Origin: Diabrotica undecimpunctata
Taxonomy: Eukaryota > Arthropoda > Insecta > Coleoptera > Chrysomelidae
Assembly: GCF_040954645.1 (NCBI RefSeq)
Contig: NC_092807.1
Span: 4,712,001-4,776,000 of the forward strand
Reading direction: 5' to 3'
DNA: 64,000 nucleotides
The notes under the pieces are model-generated. The model did no database searches, was not told where the DNA came from, and saw nothing but the letters and a program-made list of their open reading frames with translations. A program made the translations under genes and the position numbers. Shown here one piece after another: positions 1 to 10,940 of the stretch (the first letter of the stretch is position 1; the number at the start of each line of letters is the position of its first letter).

Positions 1-453
1 TTCAAATTTTACTAACTTAAATTGCAAATAGATTTATTTTAAGATAAATCCTTGCTAAGCTTTAAACATAAAGGGTTATTGAGCGAGTCTCTTGGAGAAT
101 AGCGCCCTTTCTAGCAGTTTATTATAGTGTATTTTTATGTATGAGAGAGTAATAAAACAATAAATTATGTATGCAAATCCCTAAACTGTTGATACGGGTG
201 ACTCAATGAAAAACAGATATTTGTCAACAAGTTTACAGAAGTATATAGGAAAACAATTTTAAATTGACTATGACCACCAGGTATAAAGGTTGGAGCAGAA
301 TAGAATACAATAGTTGTGAGGGTTACTAATCCCTAAATAAGGTTGCCAGTGTCGGAGTGATGGAGGTTAACAGGTACTAATGAATTTGCAAGAAATGTAA
401 GATGTTTATTTTATTGGTTATATATAACCAATAAAAGTTTAATAAGTACCTAC

Positions 454-593
454 CTATTTGCAAAATAAAGTTTAATTCTTTAGATAAAATAAAACGTTTT
501 ATTTTATCTATTTGCAAAATAAAGTTTAATTATTTGCCTATTTGCAAAATAAAGTTTAATCCTTTAGATAAAATAAAACGTTTTATTTTATCT
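454..593. repeat. Tandem palindromic repeat in transposon 5' region
   Basis: A unit beginning CTATTTGCAAAATAAAG occurs at about 454, 508 and 538. The first and third copies each carry a perfect 28-bp palindrome (482-509 and 566-593), half-site AGATAAAATAAAAC. The array lies between the left terminus and the transposase start, where subterminal transposase-binding repeats are often found. Function is inference. Confidence 0.8.
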
Positions 594-809
594 GAAATGA
601 GTGCATTCCACGAAGTAAGGGTTTCAACAATCAAACATTTAATTCTTTATTTCCAGGAATCTACGACAGTAATTGACTAGATAATTACCTTCTAAACTTA
701 TTCCACAGAAAATGTGATAGTGGGTTTTTCCATTTTGTATATAGGAAGGTCCAAGTGGCGTATTCAAAATTCTTAACAGTTCACTAAAAGTAGGTACTTC
801 AGTTGCAAG

Positions 810-2178
810 GTGCAGTTTATTGTGTATACTAGTGTTATGGAAAATTTGGAAGTGCCGTGTAAACGCCGAAAAATTGGTCCTCTAACAGTTAATGAAAAAA
901 CATTAATATTTAATTGTTTTAAATCATTTACAGACAAACGTTTATGTGAAAGTGTTAATGAGACCGTTGAGTTAGTTAGCAGTACACTTGGTGTTGGGAA
1001 ATCTACGATTTACAGAGTTATTAAAGAAGAGAAATGTGGTAGTTTTCAAATGCCACGTAATGTTCCAGGGAAACCAAAATTTCAAATAGAATATTATTTT
1101 AAAGAAGGACTTCGACGGAAAGTGCATGAATTCTTCTTTAGACAAGAATTTCCAACATTGGATAAAGTTCTTGTCTCAGTTCGAGATGATAAGGATTACC
1201 CAGAAATGAGTCGAAGTACGTTATGGAAACTTTTAAAAGAAATAGGCTTCCTCTGGAAAAAGAATCCCAGAAAGTCTATTTTATTAGAAAGAAGCGATAT
1301 TGTCATATGGAGAAGACATTTTCTAAGAACCATAAAGGAAATGAGAAACCAAAAAAGAAAAATATTTTATCTTGATGAAACATGGATCAACGAGGGTCAT
1401 ACACCAAATAAATTTTGGCAGGATAAAACTGTTACAAGTCAAAGGCACGCTTTTGTAAATAACTTATCTACTGGTTTAAACCCACCATCAGGAAAGGGAC
1501 GCAGGCTGATAATAGTACACATTGGCAGTTCAGACGGTTTTGTTGAAGGTGGTTTATTAACTTTTGAATCAACTCGTACCGGTGACTACCATGAAGACAT
1601 GAACGCTGATGTCTTTCAAGAATGGTTCGAACAAATGATAGATTTTCTTCCTAAGAACTGTGTAATAGTAATGGATAATGCAAGTTATCACTCCAGACTT
1701 ATAGAAGGACTGCCCACAACTAAGTGGTTAAAAAAAGACTTGCAGAATTGGCAAGAGTTCAAAAAATATTACGTACCATCCCGGATCTATAAGAAAGGAA
1801 CTTTATTCGTTGTGTGCCCTTCATAAAGAAAAATTTAAAAAATAGGAAATTGATGAAATTGCCAAAAATCGTGGAATGACAGTACTTAGATCCCCACCAT
1901 ATCATTGTGAATTAAACCCGATTGAACTGGTATGGGCACAGATAAAGAGTGAAGTTTCAAGAAAAAATACCACTTTTAAAATTCATGATGTTAAACAGTT
2001 GTTTTTGGAGGCCGTAAATAATGTAAAACCTAAAAACTGGGAAAAGACAGTAAATCACACTATTAAAAAAGAGGAAAAAATATGGAAGCTGGACAATATT
2101 ACTGATAAAATGATCGAGCCAGTTATTATAAATCTTGGTTCTGAAAGTTCATCTTCTGAATCTGATTTGGATTTGTAA
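810..2178 (+). pseudogene. Tc1/mariner-type (DDE_3) transposase, frameshifted
   Basis: The cut-and-paste transposase of the surrounding element. The likely start is the second Met at 837 (MENLEVPCKRRK). An N-terminal helix-turn-helix region is suggested near residues 25-75 (GVGKSTIYRVI). The catalytic triad can be placed: first Asp in YLDETW (residue 189 counted from 810), second Asp in IVMDNASYH (residue 289), and the Glu in YHCELNPIELVWA in the downstream piece (1876-2178). The frame is lost near 1770-1820 and a TAG lies near 1842, so the middle and C-terminal parts are in different frames. All catalytic residues survive but no full-length protein can be made. The subfamily within Tc1/mariner/IS630 is not resolved. 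Confidence 0.85.
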
Positions 2179-2558
2179 CAAGTAGCTGTAAGTTTTATAT
2201 TAATATTTTTATTCATCTATTTAACATACCTTAGACGGTTTTAAAAACTCTTTTTCTCTTTTGTAATTTTTAAAAATAAAAAAAAATGTGAATTTTTTAA
2301 AACCCTTTTTAATGTAGGCCAGTCAGTTCTAATATAGTGTGTGATAAAAGAGGTCACTTTTGTTTACATACACATAACACTTTATAACACTGAAATAATT
2401 CATTTATTTTTTACAATTATTCAAAGTAATTTTTCAATTAATCTTGAGCACGCCCATGGAGTGGTCGGAGCTACCAGTTAAAATTATGCTAATTACTCTC
2501 TCGTTCATAAAAATAAACTATAGCAGTTTATTAGCAGTATTTCCAATGGGACACTCAG

Positions 2559-2883
2559 TAGAGTAGATTCTAATAAATTCATCATTATTTTCAAATAAAT
2601 AGTTATTTTTAACTCATTGTTTACATAAGTAGCATACATTTTATTAACTTTTTATTTATATTTCAAATTAACGAGTTAATTTATATGCAAATATTTTAAT
2701 ACAGACTTTTTTTGAAGAACATCAATTTTTGACATTTTTTATATGATAAACAAAGCTAACTATTACTCAAATAATATATAATATACATTAAATTTATAAA
2801 TAATTGCTGGGTTATTAAAAAAAAACATTATTTATGAAAAATTCAGTTCATTTATCATGCGCAGAAAAACATTTTCATAGATT
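2559..2883. other. AT-rich spacer, nothing recognised
   Basis: Between the mariner-type element and the next LINE insertion there is only AT-rich sequence. No reading frame or repeat could be supported. Confidence 0.6.
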
Positions 2884-2897
2884 AACTCTTTTTATTT

Positions 2898-3558
2898 ACG
2901 AATAATAATTGATGACCTAGAACTGGAAGGTGTTGACACCTCCATATACTTAGGGTCGCTGCTAACCAAAGATAACAACGTCAGTGAAGAAATAAAAAGA
3001 AGAATAGTGTTCGCCAATAAGTGTTACTATGGCTTAAGAAGACAGATGGCCTCAAAAATGCCTAGAAAAATTAAACTGACTGTATACAAAACACTAATAA
3101 GACCAGTGCTAACATATGGTTCAGAAACTTGGACACTAACACAGAATGACCAAGAATTGCTCAAACGTTTTGAGCGAAAAATACTAAGACGAATATATGG
3201 AGGCATAAAAGAACAAGGTTTGTGGCGCAGGTGTTACAATTTTGAGTTGTATAGAAGGTTTGGAGAACCTTCATTAAGTAAAATTCATTAAGGTAGCACG
3301 CCTCAGATGGATAGGTCATGTAATCAGACGAGAGGAAGATGCCATAGTCAGAAAAGTTTTTGACCGAAGAGGGCCGATCGGACAACGAAGAAGAGGAAGA
3401 CCGAGACTTAGGTACCAAGACAACCTAGAAAATGATTTGAAGTCTATCGGAATTAGAGCATGGAGAAGAGTTGCCAGAGACAGGGGCGAATGGAGGATTG
3501 TTCTGAAGAAGGCTTTGGCTCATAAAGAGCTGTAACGCCACTGATGATGATGATGATG
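2898..3558 (+). mobile_element. 5'-truncated LINE (RTE-like), C-terminal RT region
   Basis: A 661-bp insertion bounded by a near-perfect 14-bp target duplication (AACTCTTTTTATTT at 2884-2897; AACTCTTCTTATTT at 3559-3572). It encodes the region after the reverse transcriptase core: a YLGSLLT motif, ANKCYYGL, LTYGSETWTL, FERKILRRIYG, then after a frameshift near 3285 the RWIGHVIR and RRRGRPRLR motifs, ending KALAHKEL stop at about 3534. The 3' end is a short (TGA)n tract, a tail style typical of RTE-clade LINEs. The clade is inferred from tail and C-terminal motifs. Confidence 0.85.
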
Positions 3559-3572
3559 AACTCTTCTTATTT

Positions 3573-4330
3573 GATTTAAATGTCGTAGAAACCTTCTAAT
3601 TTTATTATTTTTTGTCGTACAGCGCTGCAAAAAAAATTTTAATTTTTAAAAATTTGGGATAAACAAAAATATATAAAAATAATTTTTGTGAATTTGCAGT
3701 ACTTTTGTTATACTATCCATTTAGAATCTAAAACAATTATTGTTTAGATAGTAGTTACAGCAAATCTCAATAAACCCTGAATTTTTGTTTATTTCCCTGT
3801 GCTATAAAACAAATTAAAATCAAAATAGCTTATATCTAAGTTATATAATAGAAGATATCTTAGTCAGAATTAAATATAAACTGAAAACAAAGCATAATGT
3901 GGTTTTGACAACATATCGGATATTGTAATTAAGAAAATTGCTTTCCACATTTTGGTTCATTTGCCCACTTGGTAAATATTTCTTTCAACACTGATATTTT
4001 CCCTAGTATTTTAAAAAATTCTGTCAGTTCACCTATTTTAAAAAAGGTGATCAATGATACTGGATTAATCTCAAATTATTGACCAATATCAATTGTTAAA
4101 TATGCAGTGTTGAAACAACATTGACATTTTTATTTTAAACATCAATAAAGTGATCAAAAAGATCCATAATCTTCAAATTAAACATTGGAATCTTCTGCGA
4201 CATCAGTCGTTTGTTTGTGTCCAATATGATGTACTCATAGATAGATTAAACGCATATGGTATTAGTAGAGTTGGGCATATGTAGTTTGGTTCCTATTTTA
4301 GCTTTAGGCTTCGTCTTTTCCACATTTAGC
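3573..4330. other. AT-rich spacer with a small decayed RT fragment
   Basis: Mostly featureless AT-rich DNA. Around 3955-4120 on the + strand a decayed stretch reads like a CR1/Jockey RT segment (FPSILKNS, then a stop-broken YRPISI-like motif). It is too short to assign to a family. Confidence 0.4.
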
Positions 4331-4332
4331 TT

Positions 4333-5577
4333 TTGTCTAATTTTGCCCTGCATGTTCTCTTCAGTAACGCTATAAACCTGAACGAAATACCAGATGAATG
4401 GTCCAAAGCATATATAACCTCGATACATAAAAAGGGAGATAAGAAGAAATGCAGGAACTACAGACGCATCAGTGTGATAGCATGCATGGGCAGGTTATAT
4501 GGAAAATTACTGAAAGAAAAACTGGAAAAATCTATCTCAAATAAAATCGGAGAAGATCAGGCGGGGTCCACGGCAGGAAGATCTTGCATAGACCACATAT
4601 ATACACTCCAACAATTAATTGAAAAAAAAAATGGCAAAAAATAGACCAGCACACATGGCATTCATAGATTTAAAAAAGGCATATTTCACGGTCCCCAGAA
4701 AACAACTATGGAACACCATGAAGGAAATCGGAATAACTCAGAGGTTAATAGAAGCCTTAGAAAAGGTTAAAAAAACCTTTACAACAACAACAAGGTAAGA
4801 GTTAAAACCGGCAATAAATACTCCAACGAATGTAAGACCACAATGAATACCAATACCAATACCTGAAGGGATGGGAATACCAATCCGGGACAACTTCTTG
4901 TACACATTAAGCTTTGCAGATGACCAAGTGGTAACGGTCAATATGAAGAAGATCTGTGCTATATGCTCCGAAAATTAGAAAAGGAATACACAAAAAATGG
5001 ACTGGAAATAAATCTAGAAAAGACCGAATATTTAACAACAGAGCAAGAACCAGTGAAAAAACTTGGAAATGGACGATAATAGGGAAATTAATGGCACTGA
5101 CAAATTCAAATGTTTAGGATTCATACTCTCAAAAAATGGAACCACCGAGCAAGAGATAACCAGCAGATTAGCACAGATAAGAACATGTATTAAACAAATG
5201 AACGGGGTACTGTGGGATAGACAGATTACCAGAAATACAAAGAAAAGAATTTATAACACCTTGGTACGCAGTATAATGACCTATGGAGCAGAGAATTGGG
5301 TAATAAATAAACGAAACAGGTCCAAAATCACAGCAACTGAAATGGAGTTCATGAGAAGAAGTTGCAGAGTGACAAAAATGGATCGCATCAGAAATGAGAA
5401 GATAAAACGAAGAATGGCAGTAGAACAAGACATACTCAGCTACATGGAAGAAAAACGTTTAATTTGGTATGGACATGTGAGAAGAACAGATCATACAAGG
5501 TGGATTCGGTGTATTTCGGATAACGGTGAAATTCTACATGATAAAAACTCAGTTCACAATATTTCAGTGAACATCTA
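4333..5577 (+). mobile_element. Decayed LINE reverse transcriptase fragment
   Basis: Several frames together give one RT. It starts IPDEWSKAYITSIHKKGDK and NYRRISVIACMGRLYGKLL, then EDQAGSTAGRSCIDHIYTL (to 4644). After a frameshift come FIDLKKAY and PRKQLWNTM (about 4650-4760), then NGLEINLEKTEY (about 4995) and KCLGFILSKNG through RLIWYGHVRRTDHTRW (5063-5510). The YADD region near 4915 is badly degraded. No intact 5' or 3' end and no target duplication were found. Confidence 0.8.
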
Positions 5578-5619
5578 AATATAAGCGATATTGAAGGAGG
5601 TTATAATATAGACAATTAA

Positions 5620-7060
5620 CTTTATTTACAACTTCAACTACACAATGAAGACACAACAAGAGAAGAAGTGCCAAATGTCATCCTAAAACTGAAAGACAAT
5701 AAGGCCCCAGAAATCCATGAAATATGTTCGGAAATGTATAAAAAAAGGTGGTGATCAACTTTTTGCAGCAATCCATAAACTAATAGTACTTATATGGCAG
5801 AATGAATTGGTACCTAAGAGTGGCTAAAGGGAATAATACGTCCGTTGCATAAAAAGGTTGATCAACTGGAGTGTAAGAACTATAGAGGCATTACTCTGTT
5901 AGCATCTGCGTATAAAATCTTCGGCAATGTATTGTTTGAAAGACTTAAACATTTGACAAAGGATATTGTTGGTCAATATCAATGCGGATTTACTGCTGGA
6001 AAGTCAACTACACATCAAATTCAAGCACATAGGCAGATTCTAGAAAATTCGTTAGAATATATTATAGATACACACCATCTTCTCGTCGACTTCAAAGCAG
6101 CTTACGACAGTGTGAAAAGAACTGCATTATATAATGCAATGATAGACTTTGGGATCCCATCTAAGTTAGTTAAGTTGACCCAACTAACAATGCAAAACGT
6201 AAGCTCATGCGTTAGAATTGAAGGAAAAAATTCTTTAGCATTAATAATGGTCTAAGACAGGGAGCGTGCTGGCGTGTCTACTCTTTAATATATTAATAAA
6301 GAAACTAAGTATGAGAGACATGGTGCACTCTTTTACAAGGTTTGCGGACGCGCCAAGTGAATTAGGACTTGTGGAAAGTGGAAAACGAGGAAAAAACCAA
6401 ATATATGTTGGTTTCTAAAAACCCCCGAAATATCCAACAGAGAATTCAAATTAACAACCATACCTTCCTAGCAAGTCAGATAATTCACATATTGGCTCGC
6501 TAGTAAACGCAACAAACACGACAAGCGACGAAAAAGACGCATAGCAATAGCAAACAGAACTGTTCACGGTCTCCAGAAACATTTAAAAAATAAAAATATA
6601 AAACGTGCAGTAAAGCTCAATATAAACAAGACCTTCATAAGACCGGTTTCAATATATGGGGCTGAAACGTGGACCTTATCTCAAAATGATGAAAGACTTC
6701 TTGGTATTTTTGAGAGAAAAATTCTTAGATAGATTTTTGGGGATGTAAATGAAAATGGGCTATGGCGTCGAAGATACAACTTTTGAACTATATCAGTTAT
6801 ACACAGATCCAGATATTGTGAAATTCGTTAAAGTGCAGAGACTTAGATGGACTGGACACATTGCTAGGATGTCAGATGACGGATACACAAAGAGATTAAC
6901 ATTTTCAAAACCAGAGGGCACAAGAAGTAGAGGACACGACCACGAAGGAGATGATGTGATAAGAAGACAGATTCTAAGGGTCAGAAGATCAGGTCAGGAA
7001 TCGACAGGAGTGTCGACTTCTTTGTGAGCAAGCCAAGATCCACAACGGATTGTCGGGCCA
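5620..7060 (+). mobile_element. Decayed LINE reverse transcriptase fragment
   Basis: A second + strand LINE piece, starting in the RT N-terminal region (LKDNKAPEI near 5690) and continuing with IIRPLHKKVDQLECKNYRGITLLASAYK, GQYQCGFTAGKSTTHQI and HLLVDFKAAYDSV (5845-6255). The frame breaks at about 6245 next to a GLRQG-like motif. Later parts show TFIRPVSIYGAETWTL-like coding (about 6630-6680) and RLRWTGHIARMSDDGYTKR (6840-6900). A stop interrupts the ERKILR motif near 6730. It is a close relative of the other RTE-like copies, but older. Confidence 0.8.
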
Positions 7061-7660
7061 CTTATGATCCTAGAAGAATTGTTCAAACAGAAGATATAAG
7101 GAAGGGGAGGGGGATAATGCTAAAATTTTAAAATTCAAAACCTTCGATCAATTTCGACGTTTATACTACTACATTTAAAAAATGTGTGGTTGGAGTATGA
7201 CTTGAACCATGCACCCACTACACCAGCTCACAATGAATTAAATCTACCAGCTTGTTGAGCTATTGCACCGTTCATATTATAAGTGTATAGAGTCAAAAAT
7301 TGTTTCACTAAATACTTGCGTAAAATTAAACCAACACATCAAAGTCTTGTGTACACAATGTGGTATCAATACTAAACCAAACCTAACCTAAATATACCTG
7401 CCTGGTAACTGCCACATTGAAAACATCTCTTTAAATGATACATTTTTAGTATCACTTAAACCATATTATTTAATTTTTTCCAAAAAAATATTTAAATTGA
7501 CTAATAAAGATCTTTTTTAAAGGTTTTAAACCAAATCAAACACCGAGGTCGATTGTTTAACCGAAGTTTTTGGTACAATGTAGTGAAATATAGCTGCGTG
7601 TTTGTCTAGACATTTTCTAGAGATAGTAAATTTTATAATATCAAACAAAAGTTTAGTAAT
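7061..7660. other. Spacer with a possible tRNA-derived SINE remnant
   Basis: Mostly AT-rich. On the - strand, 7195-7275 contains a stretch resembling RNA polymerase III boxes: AGCTCAACAAGCTGG like an A box and GGTTCAAGTC like a B box. No cloverleaf could be drawn and no second copy was seen, so a SINE origin is only a suggestion. Confidence 0.25.
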
Positions 7661-7673
7661 GCATGCGGATTAA

Positions 7674-7871
7674 TTGATATTGAAATGTTTTTTAGGAACG
7701 GATGACTTTGGATTATTTAAACATCTTCAAACAACAGGCTTCTATAAACTAATAAAGAGACAAAACTCAAGAACAATTATGTGCAAAGACAAAGAACAGG
7801 AAGGAAGCATAGCAACACAACACAGTGAACTATTGGAAAGATGGACAAAATTCGTCAAAAAAATGTTTTAA
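7674..7871 (+). mobile_element. LINE linker fragment
   Basis: A short + strand open stretch contains QNSRTIMCKDKEQEGSIATQ and ELLERWTKF, similar to the linker just before the RT of the LINEs in this window (compare VSTADAVQSRWVEHFKELL in the 53.8-57.0 kb copy). It is cut off on both sides, and on its 3' side the opposite-strand fragment at 7925 follows. Confidence 0.5.
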
Positions 7872-7924
7872 AAAAAAATAAGGAGGATGCATTATATATT
7901 GAAATAACACTGGATTAAAACGAT

Positions 7925-8235
7925 AAAACAGAAATGAACCCACCCACGTTCATCATATATTTGTCCACTACTGAAAGTAGGCCTCCCGTAAAATTTTCCA
8001 CCGATTTTTATCTTGGGCTTCTTACATCCAATTTGTTGTTTCAATTTATATTATCCATCCATCTAGTCGGTGGTCGTCGTCTTCTTATTTCTAGGTTTGG
8101 TACTTTATCTCTAATAGTACATTGATCTTACCATAGCGTGTTGGGTACGTCTTATTTTATTTATTGTGCCTTTTGTCAGAGTTAGTGTCTGCATCATATG
8201 TAAGGACTGGTAAAACACATTGGACGAACTAGTGT
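7925..8235 (-). mobile_element. LINE 3' terminal fragment, minus strand
   Basis: The reverse complement reads as the LINE C-terminus: FVQCVLPVLTYDADT (decayed from a CVLPVLTYGAET-type motif), then RRRPPTRWMDNI and KSVENFTGG. It matches in order the C-terminus of the LINE at 22.2-24.1 kb (QCVLPVLTYGAETL and GRPPTRWTDDL) but has internal deletions. It lies between + strand LINE pieces, so either it inserted there or the area was rearranged. Confidence 0.65.
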
Positions 8236-8239
8236 AGAG

Positions 8240-10199
8240 AATTACCAGACAAAGAGAAGAGAAGAAAAGAGTAATATAAGTGTGGATGATATGTTGAATA
8301 AAATAATATCTGTAATTCAGTGGTAGATAATAAACTTAAACCAGAAAACAACATAAAGAAACAGCCGCGGATGAGACAAGAAATATTAGAGCTAGTGGAA
8401 GAACGAAGAACATACAGAAATAAGAATGAGGAAAGGTATAAAGAAATAAACAAAATCATTAAAAGAAAGATTAAAGAAGCAAAACAATCATGGCTACAAG
8501 ATCAATGTATAGAAATAGAATCCCTAGAACAGAAGCATAAAACTTAACAGGAGGAAACGGATCACGAAGTCGTAACTTAATACTAGAAAAGCACAACAAT
8601 CTGCTCTACGAAATTGAGAGAGTACTTGAGAGATGGAGGCAGTACATGGAAGAATTATTCAAGGAAGAGACAGAAGTCAGTGTTTCTGGATGTTCAGAAC
8701 CAGAAATAACGCTCAGTGAAGTAACATGCAATAAAAAGACTAAAAACCAACAAAGCACCTGGGCCTGATAACATACAAGCTAAATTATTGAAACTATTTG
8801 AAAAGAACCAACTCAAACTCCTAACGAGTCTACTGAACAAAATCTATGAAACTGCAGAATTTCCTACAGATTGGCTAGTTTCCAACTTCATCCCTCTCCC
8901 CAAAAAGGCAAATGCCACCAGATGCTCTGATTACAGAATTATAAGCTTAATAAGCCATGCACTCAAAATCCTTCTTTCTGTTATTCACTCTCTCATATAT
9001 AGAAAACTTGAAGAAAACATTAGCAGTGTTCAGTTTGGGTTTAGAAGCGGACTGGGAACGTGAGAGGCCCTATTTTCCATATAAGTATTGATACAAAGAG
9101 CTCGTGACGTAAATTGCGAAGTCTACGCATGCCTTATAGACTTTGAAAAAGCATTTGACAAGGTGCAACATCAAAAATTATTTCAGATACTGAAAGAATC
9201 TAATGTTGATGACAAAGATTTACGCCTAATTAAAAATTTATACTTACACCAAAGGGCAACTTTGCTGTAAGTATAAATGACAACGTAGACAACGACACCT
9301 TACAAGAATTCACGATAAAACGGGGAGTACGTCAGGGCTGCATTCTATCACCGACGTTGTTCAATACTTACTCGGAAATGCTGTTCAGGGAAGCTATTGA
9401 TGGTTTAAGAGAAGGTATAAAAATCAATGGTGAAATCATAAACAATTTAAGATATGCGGGCGATTGCGATAATGCGGAGTATCTGCAAACATTAATAGAC
9501 CGTGTAGTGGAAGCCTGTGAGAGATACGGCATGAAATTAAACGGTAAAAAGACCAAAATTCTTGTAGTCAGTAAAAACGACGTAATTCACAGCTAATAAT
9601 GAACCCTTGAAAATAATCGACAAAATCACATACCTTGGATGCAGCCTAGATAAGTAATGGGAGCACTCACAAGATGTATAGAAAAGGTGAGAGCTGTCTT
9701 CAATCGCCTCAGGAAGATTTTATGTAATATGCACCTGAACATTGATATAAGAACACGAGTCTTGAGATGATATGTATTTTCTACCCTTTTATATGGAGTC
9801 GAAGCCTGGACCTTGACGGAGGCGACATCCAAAGTGTTAGAAGCCTTCGAAATGTGGTGCTACCGCCGCATGCTCAGAATTTCCTATATCCATCATGTTA
9901 CAAACAACACCGTGATCCAACGTATGAATAAAAATTTAGAAATTATGTGTATCGTGAAAATCAGAAAAATGACATACTTAGGACATGTGATGCTGAATGA
10001 GTATTAACTAATTCAACTAATTTTACAAGGCAAGATAGAAGGCAAAAGATCTCAAGGGCGCAGAAGGACATCGTGGTTGAAGAACATCAGACAGTGGGCA
10101 GGACTGACTACCATACATCTATTTAGAGCAGCTGTCAACAAAGTTGTATGGACCAACGTGATTGCCAACATCCACAGAAGATATCAAAAGAAGAAGAAT
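8240..10199 (+). mobile_element. LINE fragment: linker, RT and C-terminus with (GAA)n tail
   Basis: The order is normal: linker (LELVEERRTYRNKNEERYKEI, about 8385-8445), RT start (HKAPGPDNIQAKLL-like, near 8755), LVSNFIPLPKKANATRCSDYR (8870-8935), VQFGFRSGLGT (9030-9060), ACLIDFEKAFDKVQH (9130-9170), RGVRQGCILSPTLF (9325-9365), and YAGDCDN where YADD is expected (about 9452-9470). The C-terminal part follows (VLEAFEMWCYRRMLRISYIHH, QGKIEGKRSQGRRRTSWLKNI, AAVNKVVWTNVIANIHR) and ends at AAAAGAAGAAGAA near 10190. It has many frameshifts and stops; the catalytic Asp pair is degraded to GD. It belongs to the same family as the LINEs at 58.1 kb and 63.8 kb. Confidence 0.85.
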
Positions 10200-10940
10200 A
10201 TACCAGGGATGCCACCACACAATCTTCAGTTGAAAATTGGTTCACCAATTATTATTCCGTTACGCAATTTGAACCCACAAAGAATATGCAGCGGCACACG
10301 TTTGGCCTTTAAAAGTATTACCGGAAATATTTTTAAAGTTGAAAATATTTTCAAAAACACTTTTGACTGGGAGATTTGAAGGAGAAATCGTCCTTTTGCC
10401 ACGTATCCCAATGATGCTCTCATATACCACAATACCATTTAAAAGGCTCAATTCTCCGTTCTATTAGCATTCGCGATGACCAATAACAAATCTCAAGGCC
10501 AGACAATGTCCGTTTGCGGCTTGGATTTATGAAATCCATCTTTCTCACATGCTCAATTATATGTTGCATGCTCACGTGTTGGTAAACCATCAAATTTATT
10601 TATATTAGCAAAAAACAAATTAACGAAAAATATTTTGCTCCAATTAGCGGTTAATAATAGGTATAATTTTGAAGTAAAAACCAAACTTTTTATACCTCAT
10701 TTGTGGAACTTAATTCATATAAAAGTTAACCATAACAAATTTTATATATAATCTTAAAAATCAAGAATTTTTGGTGAATTATGTTTTAATTGCTAATATC
10801 ATAAATTTTTTTTGACGCTAAATTCTGACAGTTCTTAAGAATGGATTTCATTATATTTACCAACTCTGCTAAAAAATAAAACATAATATTAATAGTCGTA
10901 TAATATACAAGCCACAACAAAGCGTGGCCGGATCAGGTAG
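10200..10940 (+). mobile_element. Helitron 3' fragment with Pif1-like helicase C-terminus
   Basis: Immediately after the LINE tail the + strand encodes the last part of a Helitron RepHel helicase: PGMPPHNLQLKIGSPIIIPLRNLNPQRIC and SGTRLAFKSI (10200-10315), LLPRIPM after a frameshift (about 10393-10413), FAMTNNKSQGQTMSVCGLDL (about 10474-10530), and HAQLYVACSRVGKPSNLFIL (10548-10607). The SQGQT and ACSRV helicase motifs are diagnostic. About 300 bp downstream a GCCAC/GTGGC hairpin (10911-10928) is followed by a terminal GGTAG (10936-10940) that resembles the Helitron CTRR end. The protein is broken and truncated at its 5' side by the LINE. Confidence 0.85.

Larger units (their letters stand above)
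79..2558 (+). mobile_element. Tc1/mariner-superfamily DNA transposon, about 2.5 kb
   Basis: The element is flanked by TA dinucleotides (77-78 and 2559-2560), as expected for the TA-targeting Tc1/mariner group. The left end (from TTGAGCGAGTCTC) resembles the reverse complement of the right end (CTGAGTGTCCC). A stronger inner inverted repeat pairs 121-154 with 2491-2523, about 28 of 33 positions matching by eye. The only coding content is a broken transposase at 837-2178. The outer ends are diverged, so the exact termini are probable rather than certain. Confidence 0.75.
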
